Of a stretch of 64,000 nt of DNA, positions 23,600 to 36,771 are shown one piece after another (position 1 is the stretch's first letter; each line of letters opens with the position of its first letter). Source of the stretch: Adineta vaga (lineage: Eukaryota > Rotifera); assembly GCA_021613535.1 (NCBI GenBank), contig CP075494.1, positions 15,128,001 through 15,192,000 on the forward strand, in the 5' to 3' direction. A program made the translations under genes and the position numbers. A model generated the notes under the pieces. It ran no database searches, had not been told where the DNA came from, and saw only the letters and a program-made list of their open reading frames with translations.

Positions 23600-25620
23600 A
23601 TGGTTAACATTTCGACAAGAGTTATAATGCCTGTCGATACACCAGAATATTATAATAAATTTCAAAAATTACAAACGATTTTAACGAAAATTACTAATCC
23701 ATATATATTCATTATTGGTTGTATTGGTTTAATAACAAATACATTAACAATTGCACTTCTATTGAGAAGTTTTATGACTAAAAATCTTCGACATAAATGG
23801 ACATTGATTGCTTTAGGTATGTACAGAAAATCAACATTGATTTCGTCAAAAAAAAGAAGAGAAATCTCGAAGATGTTAGAAAATCATTTAGATTTATTTT
23901 AAATCTTTAAAAAGATTGTCTTTTGAAAAAGTGACATGCAGAAGTGCACTCTTTCACACTCATCTACTTAATAATAGTTATTCATCAAAGACGATTTAGG
24001 TTTTGAAAAGTATACGAACTATCAAATGACTATATAGTCATTTTTAGTATAATATTTGATTTGACAATAGGGACGGAAATACATAAAGTGTCTCTATAAT
24101 TAGTACTAAGTCTAAGTTTGTCAGACGAATAAATAAATGTTGATACAGTTTTTCAATGCGAATTTCGAATAAGTATGATATTCATATATGGGTGTTCTAT
24201 TTTTTTAAGCTCACAGCGACCTTGTTCATAATGTAGCTTTATTAATTCGTGTTCTTCATGACATAACCAAAGGAAAAATTCCACATCTATGCTTAACAAT
24301 ATCATTTCTTAGTCAATTAGCTGAATTATTATCAGCTTGGTTTACTGTTTTATTTACAGTTCAACGTTATGCAGCTGTTCGATATCCAATTCAAATCGCT
24401 GTTGAAAAACGTTCAACACCGATAATCCTTCTTTTCTTTATTCTTACATTAAGTGTCGTATTTTGTTCTATACTAACATACCATGGTAATCATAACAATT
24501 GTCATGAAGAAATAACAACAAGATGGTATATTGCCGATGCTTTATCTTCATTTATTATTCCGTTTTCATTAATTTTAATATTTAATCTTCTTATTGTTAA
24601 TCTTATTCAACAACATGGACGATCAGAGATCAGTGCACATTCAACATTATCACGAAATGTTAAACGAAATAAAAATACGAAAAATCGTAATCATAACAAA
24701 TATCATCTACAAGAAGAAAGTTGTTTAATAACTTCAGTTTCAAATTATCAACCAACTGGACATACTCCAATATCTGATACTGATATGGAAAGAAAATTTG
24801 ATTCAACGGGATCATTCGGTCGATTCGATGAAAATATTAATTCATTAAATAAAAAAGATTTGGAAGGATTATATAACAATAACAATAGTGAAACAGAAAT
24901 TTCCAATAAAGAGATTCAGATAACAGTGGTAAGAGAGATTTTCATAGCTAACTTTCATTCTGTATTCAATATTTCTTTACGAATCTACTGAATATTATTT
25001 TCTATATTTAGTCACCAGTTGAAATAGTTAATCATAATATTGTTTATTATAATAATAATAATATTCAATCTTCTCCTCAACGTGCACAATCATTGTCGAA
25101 TGGTCAAAGAAAATCTCGTAATACATCATTTAAATCTAATGAATCACAAGAAGAAGCCGACTGTTCGAGTACGAAAGACGGACCAACAAATCAATCCATA
25201 CGAGTAACACGTATGCTCGTTCTTGTTTCTACGTGTTTTCTTATTCTCAATGCCCCAGCACATATCTGTGTTCTTATTCTGAAAATCTATACAACAATTG
25301 AATCACATATTTATAGTCAACATAATGTATTAGATCATTTTCAACAAACAGCTAATTTAACAAGTAATCAATTGAAAAAATTTGTTTTTATTGAAACTAA
25401 TAATAATAATACGATGCTTTACAAGAATTCTTCATCAGTTTATGATGGTGATGTTGTTAATGATGAAGCGGTTTTAATTCATTTACTTTATATAAGTGTT
25501 TTCTTTACACAATTAATAGCGTATGCATCATACGCCATTAATTTCTTTCTTTATTCATTTAGTGGAGTTGCTTTTCGAACAGGACTTCGACAATTCATTA
25601 AGAAATTACGTGAACGTTAA
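23600..25620 (+). CDS. Rhodopsin-like (class A) GPCR with a very long third intracellular loop
   Basis: Exons 23600-23816, 24210-24928 and 25012-25620 join in frame to 514 residues. TM1 carries G-L-I-T-N-T-L. TM2 is completed across intron 1 as A-L-A-H-S-D-L with the sodium-site Asp. The TM3 cysteine lies in P-H-L-C-L-T-I and the loop-2 cysteine in N-N-C-H-E-E. TM3 ends V-Q-R-Y-A-A-V-R-Y-P, so the usual DRY is QRY. TM6 has L-N-A-P, and TM7 ends N-F-F-L-Y in place of NPxxY. Between TM5 and TM6 lies a loop of about 190 polar residues rich in Asn, Ser and Thr. It is a plasma-membrane receptor of peptide-receptor type, ligand unknown. Intron 1 (393 bases) is long for this window. Confidence 0.8.
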
Positions 25621-26426
25621 TATTTCTATTGTGAAGACTTTATTCTTTTTCGATCAAGTTAGATTTCAGTCAACGACAATGTTAATCTACGAATTGTTCT
25701 TATATTATCAATGTAATAATGTAATGAATTTTTTTTTCTTGTTTCAAGTAATTATGTGTGTATATATATATTTATGTACTAATAAATATTGTTTTAAATG
25801 ATCGTACACTTTTCCAACGAATCGACTTTTGATAAAACATGAACAATTTTTATCATTTATTTCGTCTTGAAAAACATTGATTGGAATTATAAAGGTGTGA
25901 AGTTCTAATATCACCTTTGTAAATATATCGTCAAATATATAACCGTGAGATGAATCACTTTTGGGTTTGGATGTTATATTACATTCAAATGCCTAAAACT
26001 CTAAACAGAGGGGCTATGAGTACCCATGTTTTTGAAGGTTTTTATACTTCAGTAGAGTCATGTTTTACGATCTTCTTCAATGGATAATTGTGAAGAAAAA
26101 TTGAATATGTCAAGATGATCGAATATTTATTATTGAAACTGTTGTATTAAATATCCATTGCTTTGTTGTTGTTATCTTTTCTTGATGGAGAAATATGAGA
26201 TTGATCATATGCTAATACATTGATCTCCAATACTGTCAGTAAAAACAAAACGAAGAGGACGTATTGAGAAAAACAAAATCCCGAATAAAATCATACAAGT
26301 ACATAAAACTTCGATAACAAAGGAAAATAGAAAAAGTCGCTCAACTGTACATACACACAATCAATTAAAAGAATGTGAGAAAATTTTTTATATATTATAC
26401 ATCGAAATGAACAACGAGTAGATCTT
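25621..26426. other. Convergent spacer between the GPCR and membralin
   Basis: AT-rich 3' flanks of two convergent genes, with several possible polyadenylation hexamers (for example aataaa near 25780). No other feature seen. Confidence 0.4.
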
Positions 26427-28503
<2,077 letters not shown>

Positions 28504-29426
28504 CACATTGCTTAAAAAATTATCTAGAAAAATGCGACTCAATCGATGAATACTTTCGTTATTTTCTCAGATTTCAACGAAAATTTCAAGTACGTAAAAG
28601 ATTTTTCAAGTAAATGTCATTTATTCAACAATTGAAATTATTCTTATTTTGTTAATAAAGACTTTTCGACAATGTATTAGTCAAAAGAATAAACGAGTAA
28701 TAAACTTCTCAAAAGATGTCTCTATAGACACGTATAGAACAATCTTAATCAATTTCACTTCTTTATACAATATCTATTTTCATAATCATTACACTTGATT
28801 TGTTTTCATTAGTAAACAAATAATAGTCTTGTTATTTACCTTTTCTTTCCTCTTGATATTCGTATCTTATACAATTCGTTACGTGTTTTATATTTATTAA
28901 TTACATCAAGTTCGTTCGATGATCATTTTCCGAAAATATTCATCCGACCGACAAGATTGATTGATGAATAAGTTCGTTCTCGTGTTCAAATTCAAACGAA
29001 TTTCATTATCTGATATCATTTGGATTCGATAGATTTTTCTAGCTTTATTTTTTTGATAATGATGTGATAGTAATGCACTTCAGAAATGAGAAAATGTTAC
29101 AGCGACATCTATAGAAGAAAAGATTGTTGTTGTTTTTGTTTGTCTTTCTCAGAATATCAATAATAAATAATTTTAAAAAAAGGTTAATTGATTTAAGAAT
29201 TTCAAGTATTTACAAATGAATCTAGTCTGTTTGACAATTCGTTGTTCGAAAGTAATCAAGCTGCCTATTCGTTTATTTTGTTTTTATTTGTTTATTTCAA
29301 ATTGTCGTACACGGTTCGAATGAAAGAAAGAAAGAAAGAAGGAGGAGAAGAAAGACAACTTATATATCGAAATTTTGTTTTTTTAGATTCATACAGTTGT
29401 GTAGTTATATGCCAGTTGCCTAAATC
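28504..29426. other. Divergent spacer between membralin and the makorin-like gene
   Basis: About 0.9 kb AT-rich, with a purine-rich GAAA/GGAG run at about 29321-29355 and an acceptor-like tttttttag ending at 29396, 31 bases before the next start codon. Likely holds both promoters. No gene seen. Confidence 0.4.
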
Positions 29427-30940
29427 ATGAGTTCAGAACGTTCAATTTCTCCTGATCCGTTACCCAGGTCACATTCCCATTCAAGCGTTATTCTTATCGG
29501 TGATAAAGATAGTAATGGTCGTGCTGCTCGTCAATCTTCATCAGCAGTACAAAAACGTCGACGAGAAAGTCCAAAGTAAAATGGCAAACAATTTTGTTTT
29601 CCATTATTTTATTTTCTATTTTAGTCGAAGTCCCACGCCACAATCACCACGTTCATCGATCTCACGATCACGTAGTCGTAGTCCAATCGGAGGTTCACGA
29701 TCACCCGTTGTTCGAAAGGAAAACAATCGCCGTTCGCCATCTCCACCTCCACCACCGAGTTCATCAAAACGACGTCGTAATAAAGAGGGTGGCAGTTCCG
29801 GTCGGCATCTCTGTGAACTTTGTAAGAATGATGTCGATGAAGCTAAACGTTTATATGGTGTTCTTGACAATTGCGATCATGTCTTGTATGTTCTTAAATG
29901 AATTCAATCTTGAGCTAAATCATTCTTTTAGTTGTTATGAATGTATCGTTTCATGGAAACGTTCAAGATATAGTAATGCTGAATCGGAAAGGTATAGAAT
30001 TACTGATTGATTTGACAAATTAACAAGAATTTTTCATATTTTAGTTGTCCAGTGTGTAAAGTTCGTTCAGCATTTATAACACCAAGTAAACATTGGTTTG
30101 AAAATAAAGATGACAAATCACGTATCATCAATAAACATAAAGATCATCTAAAGTAAGTGAATTTTCTTGAAGAAAACTTTCGTTCATATTTGAGCAAAAA
30201 AAACTCAACAACAATAACAATGAAATCATGCATAAAGATGTTAGTGATCTTCACTGTCTCATTGTTCTAGACTCGTGTTTTTATTCGTCGCTCGAGTTTC
30301 TTCTCAGATTAAGTCCATTATTCTTAAACAGATTTATTTGAATTACTATTGATTATGATTTAAACGAGTATCCATTTATTTACTTTGGCTTGTTAGAAAT
30401 ATTTATCTCCAATTATCTTTGGAAGAACAACCAAAATATTTATTTTTTACTATCCAAAGATTTTCAACTGTATGTATAGATGTGCTGTGATTTTTATCTT
30501 TATATCCGAATGAGCTTGACAAAAGAAATTACGCATATTGGTATATATGAATATCCATCTTCTCATCTTTCTCTTCCGATTGATTTTTATGAATTTAATT
30601 ATTGATTAAATTTTTTCTTCTTTTCTCAAGGTCACTTCCTTGTCGGTATTATCTTCGTCATGGATTTTGTCGATATTCGGATCGATGCTTCTATGATCAT
30701 CATGAAGCAGCTAAACAATATAAACAACAAAATCCACAATCAAGAGATCGTGATCGTGATCGTGACCGCGATCGTTATCGTGGTGATCGTAGTGATCGTG
30801 GTGATCGTGGTGACCGTGGTGACCGTGATCGCGATCGTCATTATAATGGTAGTCGTTCACACCATCATTCACCATCGCCACCACCACCAGCACCGTCAAG
30901 TCGATATTCATCCTCACGTCATCGTGAACGTGCTTATTAA
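29427..30940 (+). CDS. Makorin-like RING and CCCH zinc-finger protein
   Basis: ATG at 29427. The N-terminus is Ser/Arg/Pro-rich with SR dipeptides. The RING follows across introns: C-E-L-C, the makorin-like segment R-L-Y-G-V-L-D-N-C-D-H-V-F-C-Y-E-C-I, W-K-R-S and C-P-V-C-K-V-R-S-A-F-I-T-P-S-K-H-W-F. After an unusually long intron (30153-30630) comes one CCCH finger, C-x8-C-x5-C-x3-H (P-C-R-Y-Y-L-R-H-G-F-C ...). The order RING, then P-S-x-x-W, then CCCH is that of makorin E3 ubiquitin ligases. Unlike makorins, no N-terminal CCCH fingers are seen; the SR-rich start suggests RNA-processing links. The tail is a run of Arg-Asp and Gly-Asp-Arg repeats (30742-30840) and a His/Ser/Pro-rich end. Confidence 0.75.
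30742..30840 (+). repeat. Codon-level GATCGT/GGTGACCGT tandem repeat coding for RD and RGD units
   Basis: Short degenerate tandem units of 6 and 9 bases inside the makorin-like gene encode alternating Arg-Asp and then Gly-Asp-Arg. Antisense and other frames are also open here because of the repeat, which explains two spurious ORFs. Confidence 0.8.
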
Positions 30941-31695
30941 TTCACCAAAAACAATAGAACATTAAACAAGAAAAGAGTTTTTTGTTTTCTTTGTATATGT
31001 CATTGATTGAAAATTTATGAACGAACACAAAATGCTTTTGTCGTTGCTCTCTTGTTGCTTTCCCTTGTTTGTTTGTTTCTTTGCTTAAGAAAAGCCTTCA
31101 TTACAGATCGTCTTGTTCTTTTTTTTTCTTCTTTTTCTTCTTTTGCTGTTGTCTATCTGTCTAATGTCTTTTCTTCTTCCGATTATATCACATATAACCT
31201 CGAATCTCCCTGTTCAATGACACGTACATATTAACTAGAAAATCAAAAAAAAACCTAATTGTGTTGTTTGTTTGTCTCTAAGATAAAACATAAATTTAAA
31301 CATTTCTCTTTCGATTCTTTGTTAAACTAGTTTCTTCCACCGAGGTCAATTTATTCGAGAGATCATGCTTTTCTTTAGATGCATCTCAGAAGGAAGACTT
31401 GACATTTTTTTCAATTTTCATTTCCCTCGTATTCCACAATAACACAAAAGATACTTCTACATGCTTCAAAAGGATCATTCATTTTCAAATACACTTTATC
31501 ATCTCCCACTCGAGAAGTATTTCTATCATAAAATAACAATTCTGTTCATCAAGAATACTCTATAACTAGATATATACATTCACGAAACCTCATTCTGAAT
31601 AGGCTAACATCACAAATGGGTCGTGTTGAAATGTTTTTCATTGTACATGATATTTATTACTGAACAAAAATAACGTTGAATGACAAAGTAAATGT
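30941..31695. other. Convergent spacer
   Basis: AT-rich 3' flanks of the makorin-like gene and the GPCR. No gene or RNA feature recognised. Confidence 0.4.
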
Positions 31696-34598
31696 TTATT
31701 CGCCACAATAGACACCGCCATCGTCGAGAATTTTCGGTGATGATAAGTTTGGAGCTAAAGATAGTCTCACCATTAATAATTGTTTTTTATGACGGGTAGT
31801 TATATGTCGAGACGATGATGTTCTTCGTTGTGTTAAAGCAAAATGTTCATCATGATATTTGTCATGTTCTTTTCTTCGTGCTGCTGCTGATGATGATGCT
31901 GAATTACGTTTACGATCATTATGACGATGAAAACATAGAGAAAATGATTGATAATTCGAAGGTACTTCAGCACTTGCCACACTATGTTTGATTTTTTTCA
32001 TTGTTCTTTCTCGACGTTCATGATATTGTGTTGATGCCCGTTGACTTAAATCTCGTTCATATGAATTCTGTATAATATTTTCATCATTCAAATCTTCTTC
32101 GACAAAGATTCGACATGGATGAAAACATTTCAAGACAATTAAATATTCTTCACGAAATGATTCCGAAAGAAAAACATATAAAACAGGATTAAGACAATTA
32201 TTTGCATAACCAATTATTGTTGTTAAATGCGTCAATTCACGAAGAAAGCGCATATGGGAATTGATTGGTAAGATCGAAAAATTCAAACGTAATGAATGTA
32301 TTAAAGGTTCAATGGTAATAAAGATTTGAAGAAACCAGTAAGGTACCCAGCAAATAAAATAAGCAGTAATAACTGCTAGAACAATCCGAGTTACTTTTCG
32401 ATGCGAACGTTGTTTGATTTCGGATTTATGTTTTCGGCGAATATGACTAAGACGTATGAGAACAAGAACATAGAATGTTGTGATCATTGAAACAGGTAAA
32501 AGAAAACCGAGTAGAAATGCGTAATAAGTAAATACAATTTCAGGTGGTATTGTAAATATAAGTGATGGAAAATCAATGACGCATCTAAAATAATGTATAA
32601 ATTTTTCTTCTTACGAAATGTATCTAACAATTTCCTAGGTCATTGTAAAGAGAACTCTCGTTCATTCCTGATAGCTTTAGGCATAAACATACTTAAAAAT
32701 AATTATGATACTTAATTCTATCGAATCCTTCGGATTCAAATCAGGAGAGATACTCTCGTATGTCAATAAATGCTCTAGTACATGTTTCCGTTCGTGAAAA
32801 ATTAAGAAGGAAAGATAAGTCCAAAGAACATCGTTCTGATTGTTAATGACGTCAATCGAATAGGTTGGGCTTGAAAAGTTTAAACATAATCGTCTCTTTC
32901 CTTTTTTCTCATTTCATGCTTGAGAAATTAGATATACTTTTAGTTTCATATTCATATCATGTTTTTCATTCAAAGGGATTCGTAAATCTTTCGATGTCAA
33001 TGAATAAGTGATTAGCAAATGAATCATTGTTCTTCTTAGCGTAGGTTTAACATAGATTTCACACTGTTAATTAAGAAAAATCATAATTTTCTTAATCTAT
33101 AAAATCTCGAAATAGACGAAGAAATATTTTTAAAAAAAAAGATTATGTAACGCATTCGAATTGTAATTAAACCAATATTATTTATAGTCAGTTCTAAAAA
33201 TGTTGTTTTTTTTATCCCCAAGACATAGAGGTCCGCAGGAATTATATTTCTATTCTTAATTTGTGATTACAGTGATGCGTGTACGAATAGACAATAACAT
33301 CCTATGCGAAAAGAAACTAAGTACAAGACTAATGAGTTTCTTTCCTGAATTTCATTCGTCGTCTATCGACTTCTAATGAACTCAAAATATTCATCTCTAT
33401 CAAAGAGAACAAAATTACGTCGCTTTTTAGTTGACATTCCAATAAATTAAAGGATATTTTTTTATTTAAATTAACAACTGAATTACAGATATTCATTAAT
33501 TTAAGATGACAATCGTTGTTCTTCCTTTTATTATCCAGTACGGATGAGAGGAAAATATATTGATCAAAACCAGTTCTTATTATTTTGCATCTCTAATCAT
33601 ATAAGATGTCATCTGTCGAATTGTGTTCTAAAAAAAACTTCTTAGAAATCTGTTTTTTTTCTCTTCAGGGATTTCTATGATCAAAGTATTAATTCATTTG
33701 ACATGAAATAAAACGAGAAACATAGCTATGTGTAGTTCGCCTTCATTAAATTACACTCTTTACCAATAGATGAAGACTTTTTAGAATAAAAAAAAAAGAA
33801 GAAACTACACGCTGTACGTTCGTCATTCTTCCTTGTATGTTAAACAAGCTATTCCGACGTGAGTTATTTTGACTTAAGAAACAGCTGATTATATTAATTC
33901 AACGTATTGAACGGAAAAATATGTCTAAGTGTCTACTTCTCAGTTTTGTTTTTGACGAAACAAAAGAATAATGAGATTTCAACTTACTTTTCTACTCGAT
34001 AACCGAACCAGACCACATACTTTTCCGACGTGACTGTTGCAAAAACCCATGTAGGACACAGAAGAAGAACGGAGATGAGCCAACATCCTTAACGGAAAGA
34101 TATTGTAAAAGAAAATAGATTTAGAAAGCGAAACATTTCTTCAAACATACCAGCAATTATCAATACACATTTCGTTCTTGTACGAAATTCAATAGCTCGA
34201 ATTGGATGACAAACAGCCAAATATCGATCGAATGATAATGCAGCCAATAGTAATGAACTCACATATTGATTGATATGAATGAAATTAAAGTACATTTTAC
34301 ATAAAATATTGCCAAATATCCATCCATTAGCAAGGATTGTTATAATAAGAAATGGTACACTCAAAAGAAGAACAAAATCAGCAATAGCAATATTGAGTAA
34401 ATAAGTATTGGTCACTGTACGAAGACGTGATGAACGAAGTATACTTATAATAACAAGACCATTTCCGAATGTGCCAAGAAAAAATAAGATCGTATAAATT
34501 GGAACAAAATAATAAATTAAATTATTATTTGTTGAAAGTAAGATTTCTGTATTTGTATTATTTGTAAATAACATTGAATAGTTGTTATTATGTAACAT
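31696..34598 (-). CDS. Class A GPCR of the somatostatin/allatostatin-C/opioid type
   Basis: Exons on the minus strand: 34151-34598, 33988-34087 and 31696-32584, joined in frame; the second intron (32585-33987, 1403 bases) is by far the longest in the window. Features in order: N-glycosylation sites in the N-terminus, TM1 G-T-F-G-N-G-L-V, TM2 T-N-T-Y-L-L-N-I-A-I-A-D, W-I-F-G-N-I-L-C before TM3, S-F-D-R-Y-L-A-V-C-H-P-I (DRY intact), TM6 F-I-C-W-V-P-Y-W and TM7 G-Y-A-N-N-C-L-N-P-V-L-Y-V-F-L-S-E-S-F. The TM2, DRY and TM7 blocks are closest to somatostatin and allatostatin-C receptors, which couple to Gi/o. The exact ligand cannot be read. The tail is long, basic and Ser-rich. Confidence 0.8.
32585..33987 (-). 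other. Long GPCR intron
   Basis: Donor gtaagt and acceptor ttttag bound a 1.4 kb intron splitting the second extracellular loop just before its conserved cysteine. Its content is AT-rich with no recognisable nested gene or repeat. Confidence 0.6.
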
Positions 34599-35486
34599 AT
34601 CGCATTGGTTTTTAATTATTCAATTAAAATGAATCTATGTGCAAGACGAAAGAAAACTGAGCTACAAATAAAACTAACCGAGAGAGAAAATGGAAGAGAA
34701 GAAAGAGACAGAGAGAGAGAAGATTTAGTTTTTTTTTCTCTCTTCCGCTTTCTTTTTCTTATTATATCTTTGTAGAAAACAAAAACGGAAATACGAAAGA
34801 CGATCTTTAACAAAAAAAAAGAGAGGAAAGAATGAATGAAAAGCGATCGTAATTATCATCATTAATAACGACATTGTGATCTATTCTAAATATACTCTTG
34901 AAACTACTTTCATCAATATCTTTCAAGTAAAAAAAGAACATTTTGTTTTATTCGGTTATAACTCACTATTCGAAGAAGACATCATAGACAAACCGAACAT
35001 AATTAAATAATTCAAATAAACAGACAGAATATATGATGTTCTTCTCATCTGACACATTCATCGAGGGTAGTTTTTCTTTCTGCGTATCAAATAAAACTGA
35101 CTTAGAATCTAGTAGAAATTCTAACATTACCTTGATGAGTGAAATCGAAAGAAAATCTCCATAAATTTCTTTTCCAAGCTTATCATTCAAGTAGAAATTA
35201 TAAGTTCCTTTCGAATAAGTTTTCTCTTTTATGTTCATCAAGAGTAAATTATTATGTTTACAATGACAGTCCTTATCATTTATTTCGAAGAGAAAAAAGG
35301 AAACTAACGATAGATCGTTTCCTAATGCATGTGACAAGAGATTAATGATAACATGCATGTTTAGGTTTCCGGCGATTATCTATGTTGATTTAGAGTTAAT
35401 TCGGTACGTAGCATGTTACAAAATAAGAAAATAACATGAAAACAGTTTCCTCTAGAGATCAACAAGATAATATAAAAGTCTTATTT
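34599..35486. other. Spacer upstream of the somatostatin-type GPCR
   Basis: Contains a polypurine run (gagagaa, 34680-34720) and matching pyrimidine tracts at 34727-34760, which make a spurious short minus-strand frame. A 130-residue ORF at 34966-35358 is listed separately. Otherwise nothing is recognised. Confidence 0.4.
34966..35358 (-). CDS. Possible unknown protein of 130 residues
   Basis: Single open frame starting with ATG at 35356-35358 (M-H-V-I-I-N-L-L-S-H-A-L-G-N-D). It is longer than most chance ORFs here and has a mixed, soluble-protein-like composition with several Lys/Asp/Ser stretches. No domain is recognised. It might be a lineage-specific gene or a chance frame. Confidence 0.25.
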   Translation of the reverse strand: MHVIINLLSHALGNDLSLVSFFLFEINDKDCHCKHNNLLLMNIKEKTYSKGTYNFYLNDKLGKEIYGDFLSISLIKVMLEFLLDSKSVLFDTQKEKLPSMNVSDEKNIIYSVCLFELFNYVRFVYDVFFE

Positions 35487-36464
35487 TTAAAATCGTGATG
35501 GGCGAATTCGTCGAAGTGTTTGATTTGCTTTAAGATAAAGACGAATTGTATGAGAATCATTATTACAACATTTGAATGTTACTCGACAATTACGTTTCAA
35601 CCAGAAAGCCGTTCGAAAACGTGTTGCAATTGTTTCAATATTGTAATTATGATTTGTTGACGAATGATTGATAAGAAATTGTGCACTAGCATTGAGCTTT
35701 TTTAAAGAATGTAGATTTTGTATTAATAATTGTTCGAGTGAATCGATATATACAATAGGATCGACATATGATGTAAATATAGAAAGATTTTGAAGATTAG
35801 GAAAATAGACAGCAAGAAATTGTAAACATAATTGATCGAAAGTGATTCCCATTGAAAGACAAGTAAGTCGAATGACTGATGGTACGGAAAGAAAATTTGT
35901 TATTTTATCTCGATTTGTACCGAAAAGTGATAAATGTAGAGATTTTAATTTAGGAATATATTGAAGTAATTCAATTGTATCATTTAATGATATGTAATTG
36001 ATAGTTAAATATTCAATATTACTCATCGATTGAATCGTGTTCAATATGGAAGAACGAACAGTTAATTTATGATGTAAATCTAATTGAACATTGATTAATG
36101 TTGAATTTTCTAAGATAAATTTGAGATTTATTCCCGGAAGATTTGTGTTTTTAATACAAAGACGTAATAAAGTTGATGGAAATTGAAAATTTTCATTGAA
36201 AAAACATCGATTCAATGTTAATGAACGAAGATTTGTATATTCATTCAAACAGATCGGTGATATTGTAAGTACTAAGGATAGAACACGATGTGGAGAATAG
36301 ATAACATCTTCATTTTCTGATGAGATATGTAATTGACTATTGGAAATAATTTCATCGATTCGTGAGTTGATGTTACTGAATGAATAGAATAATTCGTGTG
36401 CCCAAAAATAATCAAAAATTGACAAAAATAGTTCCGAAGGGAAATCTTCCAACTGTGTTGTCAT
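35487..36464 (-). CDS. F-box protein with degenerate leucine-rich repeats
   Basis: Single exon of 325 residues. The N-terminus, L-E-D-F-P-S-E-L-F-L-S-I-F-D-Y-F-W-A-H-E-L-F-Y-S-F at about residues 5-30, is a typical F-box, which docks on Skp1 in SCF ubiquitin ligases. From about residue 75 there are irregular leucine-rich strands (L-R-S-L-T-L-N, I-E-Y-L-T-I-N-Y, L-K-S-L-H-L-S, L-Q-N-L-S-I-F) of the LRR type that usually bind substrate. It ends with a basic R-R-I-R-P-S-R-F. Intronless F-box/LRR genes of this kind form large families in bdelloids (recollection). The substrate is unknown. Confidence 0.7.
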   Translation of the reverse strand: MTTQLEDFPSELFLSIFDYFWAHELFYSFSNINSRIDEIISNSQLHISSENEDVIYSPHRVLSLVLTISPICLNEYTNLRSLTLNRCFFNENFQFPSTLLRLCIKNTNLPGINLKFILENSTLINVQLDLHHKLTVRSSILNTIQSMSNIEYLTINYISLNDTIELLQYIPKLKSLHLSLFGTNRDKITNFLSVPSVIRLTCLSMGITFDQLCLQFLAVYFPNLQNLSIFTSYVDPIVYIDSLEQLLIQNLHSLKKLNASAQFLINHSSTNHNYNIETIATRFRTAFWLKRNCRVTFKCCNNDSHTIRLYLKANQTLRRIRPSRF

Positions 36465-36771
36465 TGAAAAATGTGCGGCGGCGACGATGACGACAAGAAA
36501 AAAACAACTGTGTTGGTGTGGATCTTCATTTACTTCGTCTATGTCTATCTCTCTCTAAATATATAATATAATCGGAAATCATCTGTTTGGTAATATCAAA
36601 TACCAATTGTGTAGAAAAAAAAAGAACAGAAGATGGCACTAGAATATACAATTAGATGAAGTTATCTGCCAGATTATTCGTATAATTATATGTTCTTCTA
36701 CTATGTTTTATTATATAAGTTACAAAAAATAATATTTCCAAGTACAAAGGAAATCGTTTTAGTTTGGACAA
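36465..36771. other. Short spacer
   Basis: AT-rich, between two genes transcribed in the same direction; it includes the F-box gene's promoter side and the next gene's 3' flank is at 36772. Nothing else seen. Confidence 0.35.

Noticed and set aside
29594-30010. Second plus-strand frame over the makorin-like exons
   Set aside because: The RING cysteines lie in the other frame, and this frame ignores the splice sites.
30711-30917. Minus-strand frame rich in His and Asp
   Set aside because: It is the antisense of the Arg-Asp repeat in the makorin-like gene; the repeat keeps all frames open.
31007-31234. Hydrophobic 75-residue frame after the makorin-like gene
   Set aside because: Leucine, phenylalanine and serine-rich because of pyrimidine-rich 3' flank; no start context.
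34616-34813. Ser/Leu and Lys/Arg-rich minus-strand frame
   Set aside because: Arises from gagaga and ctctctt simple sequence.
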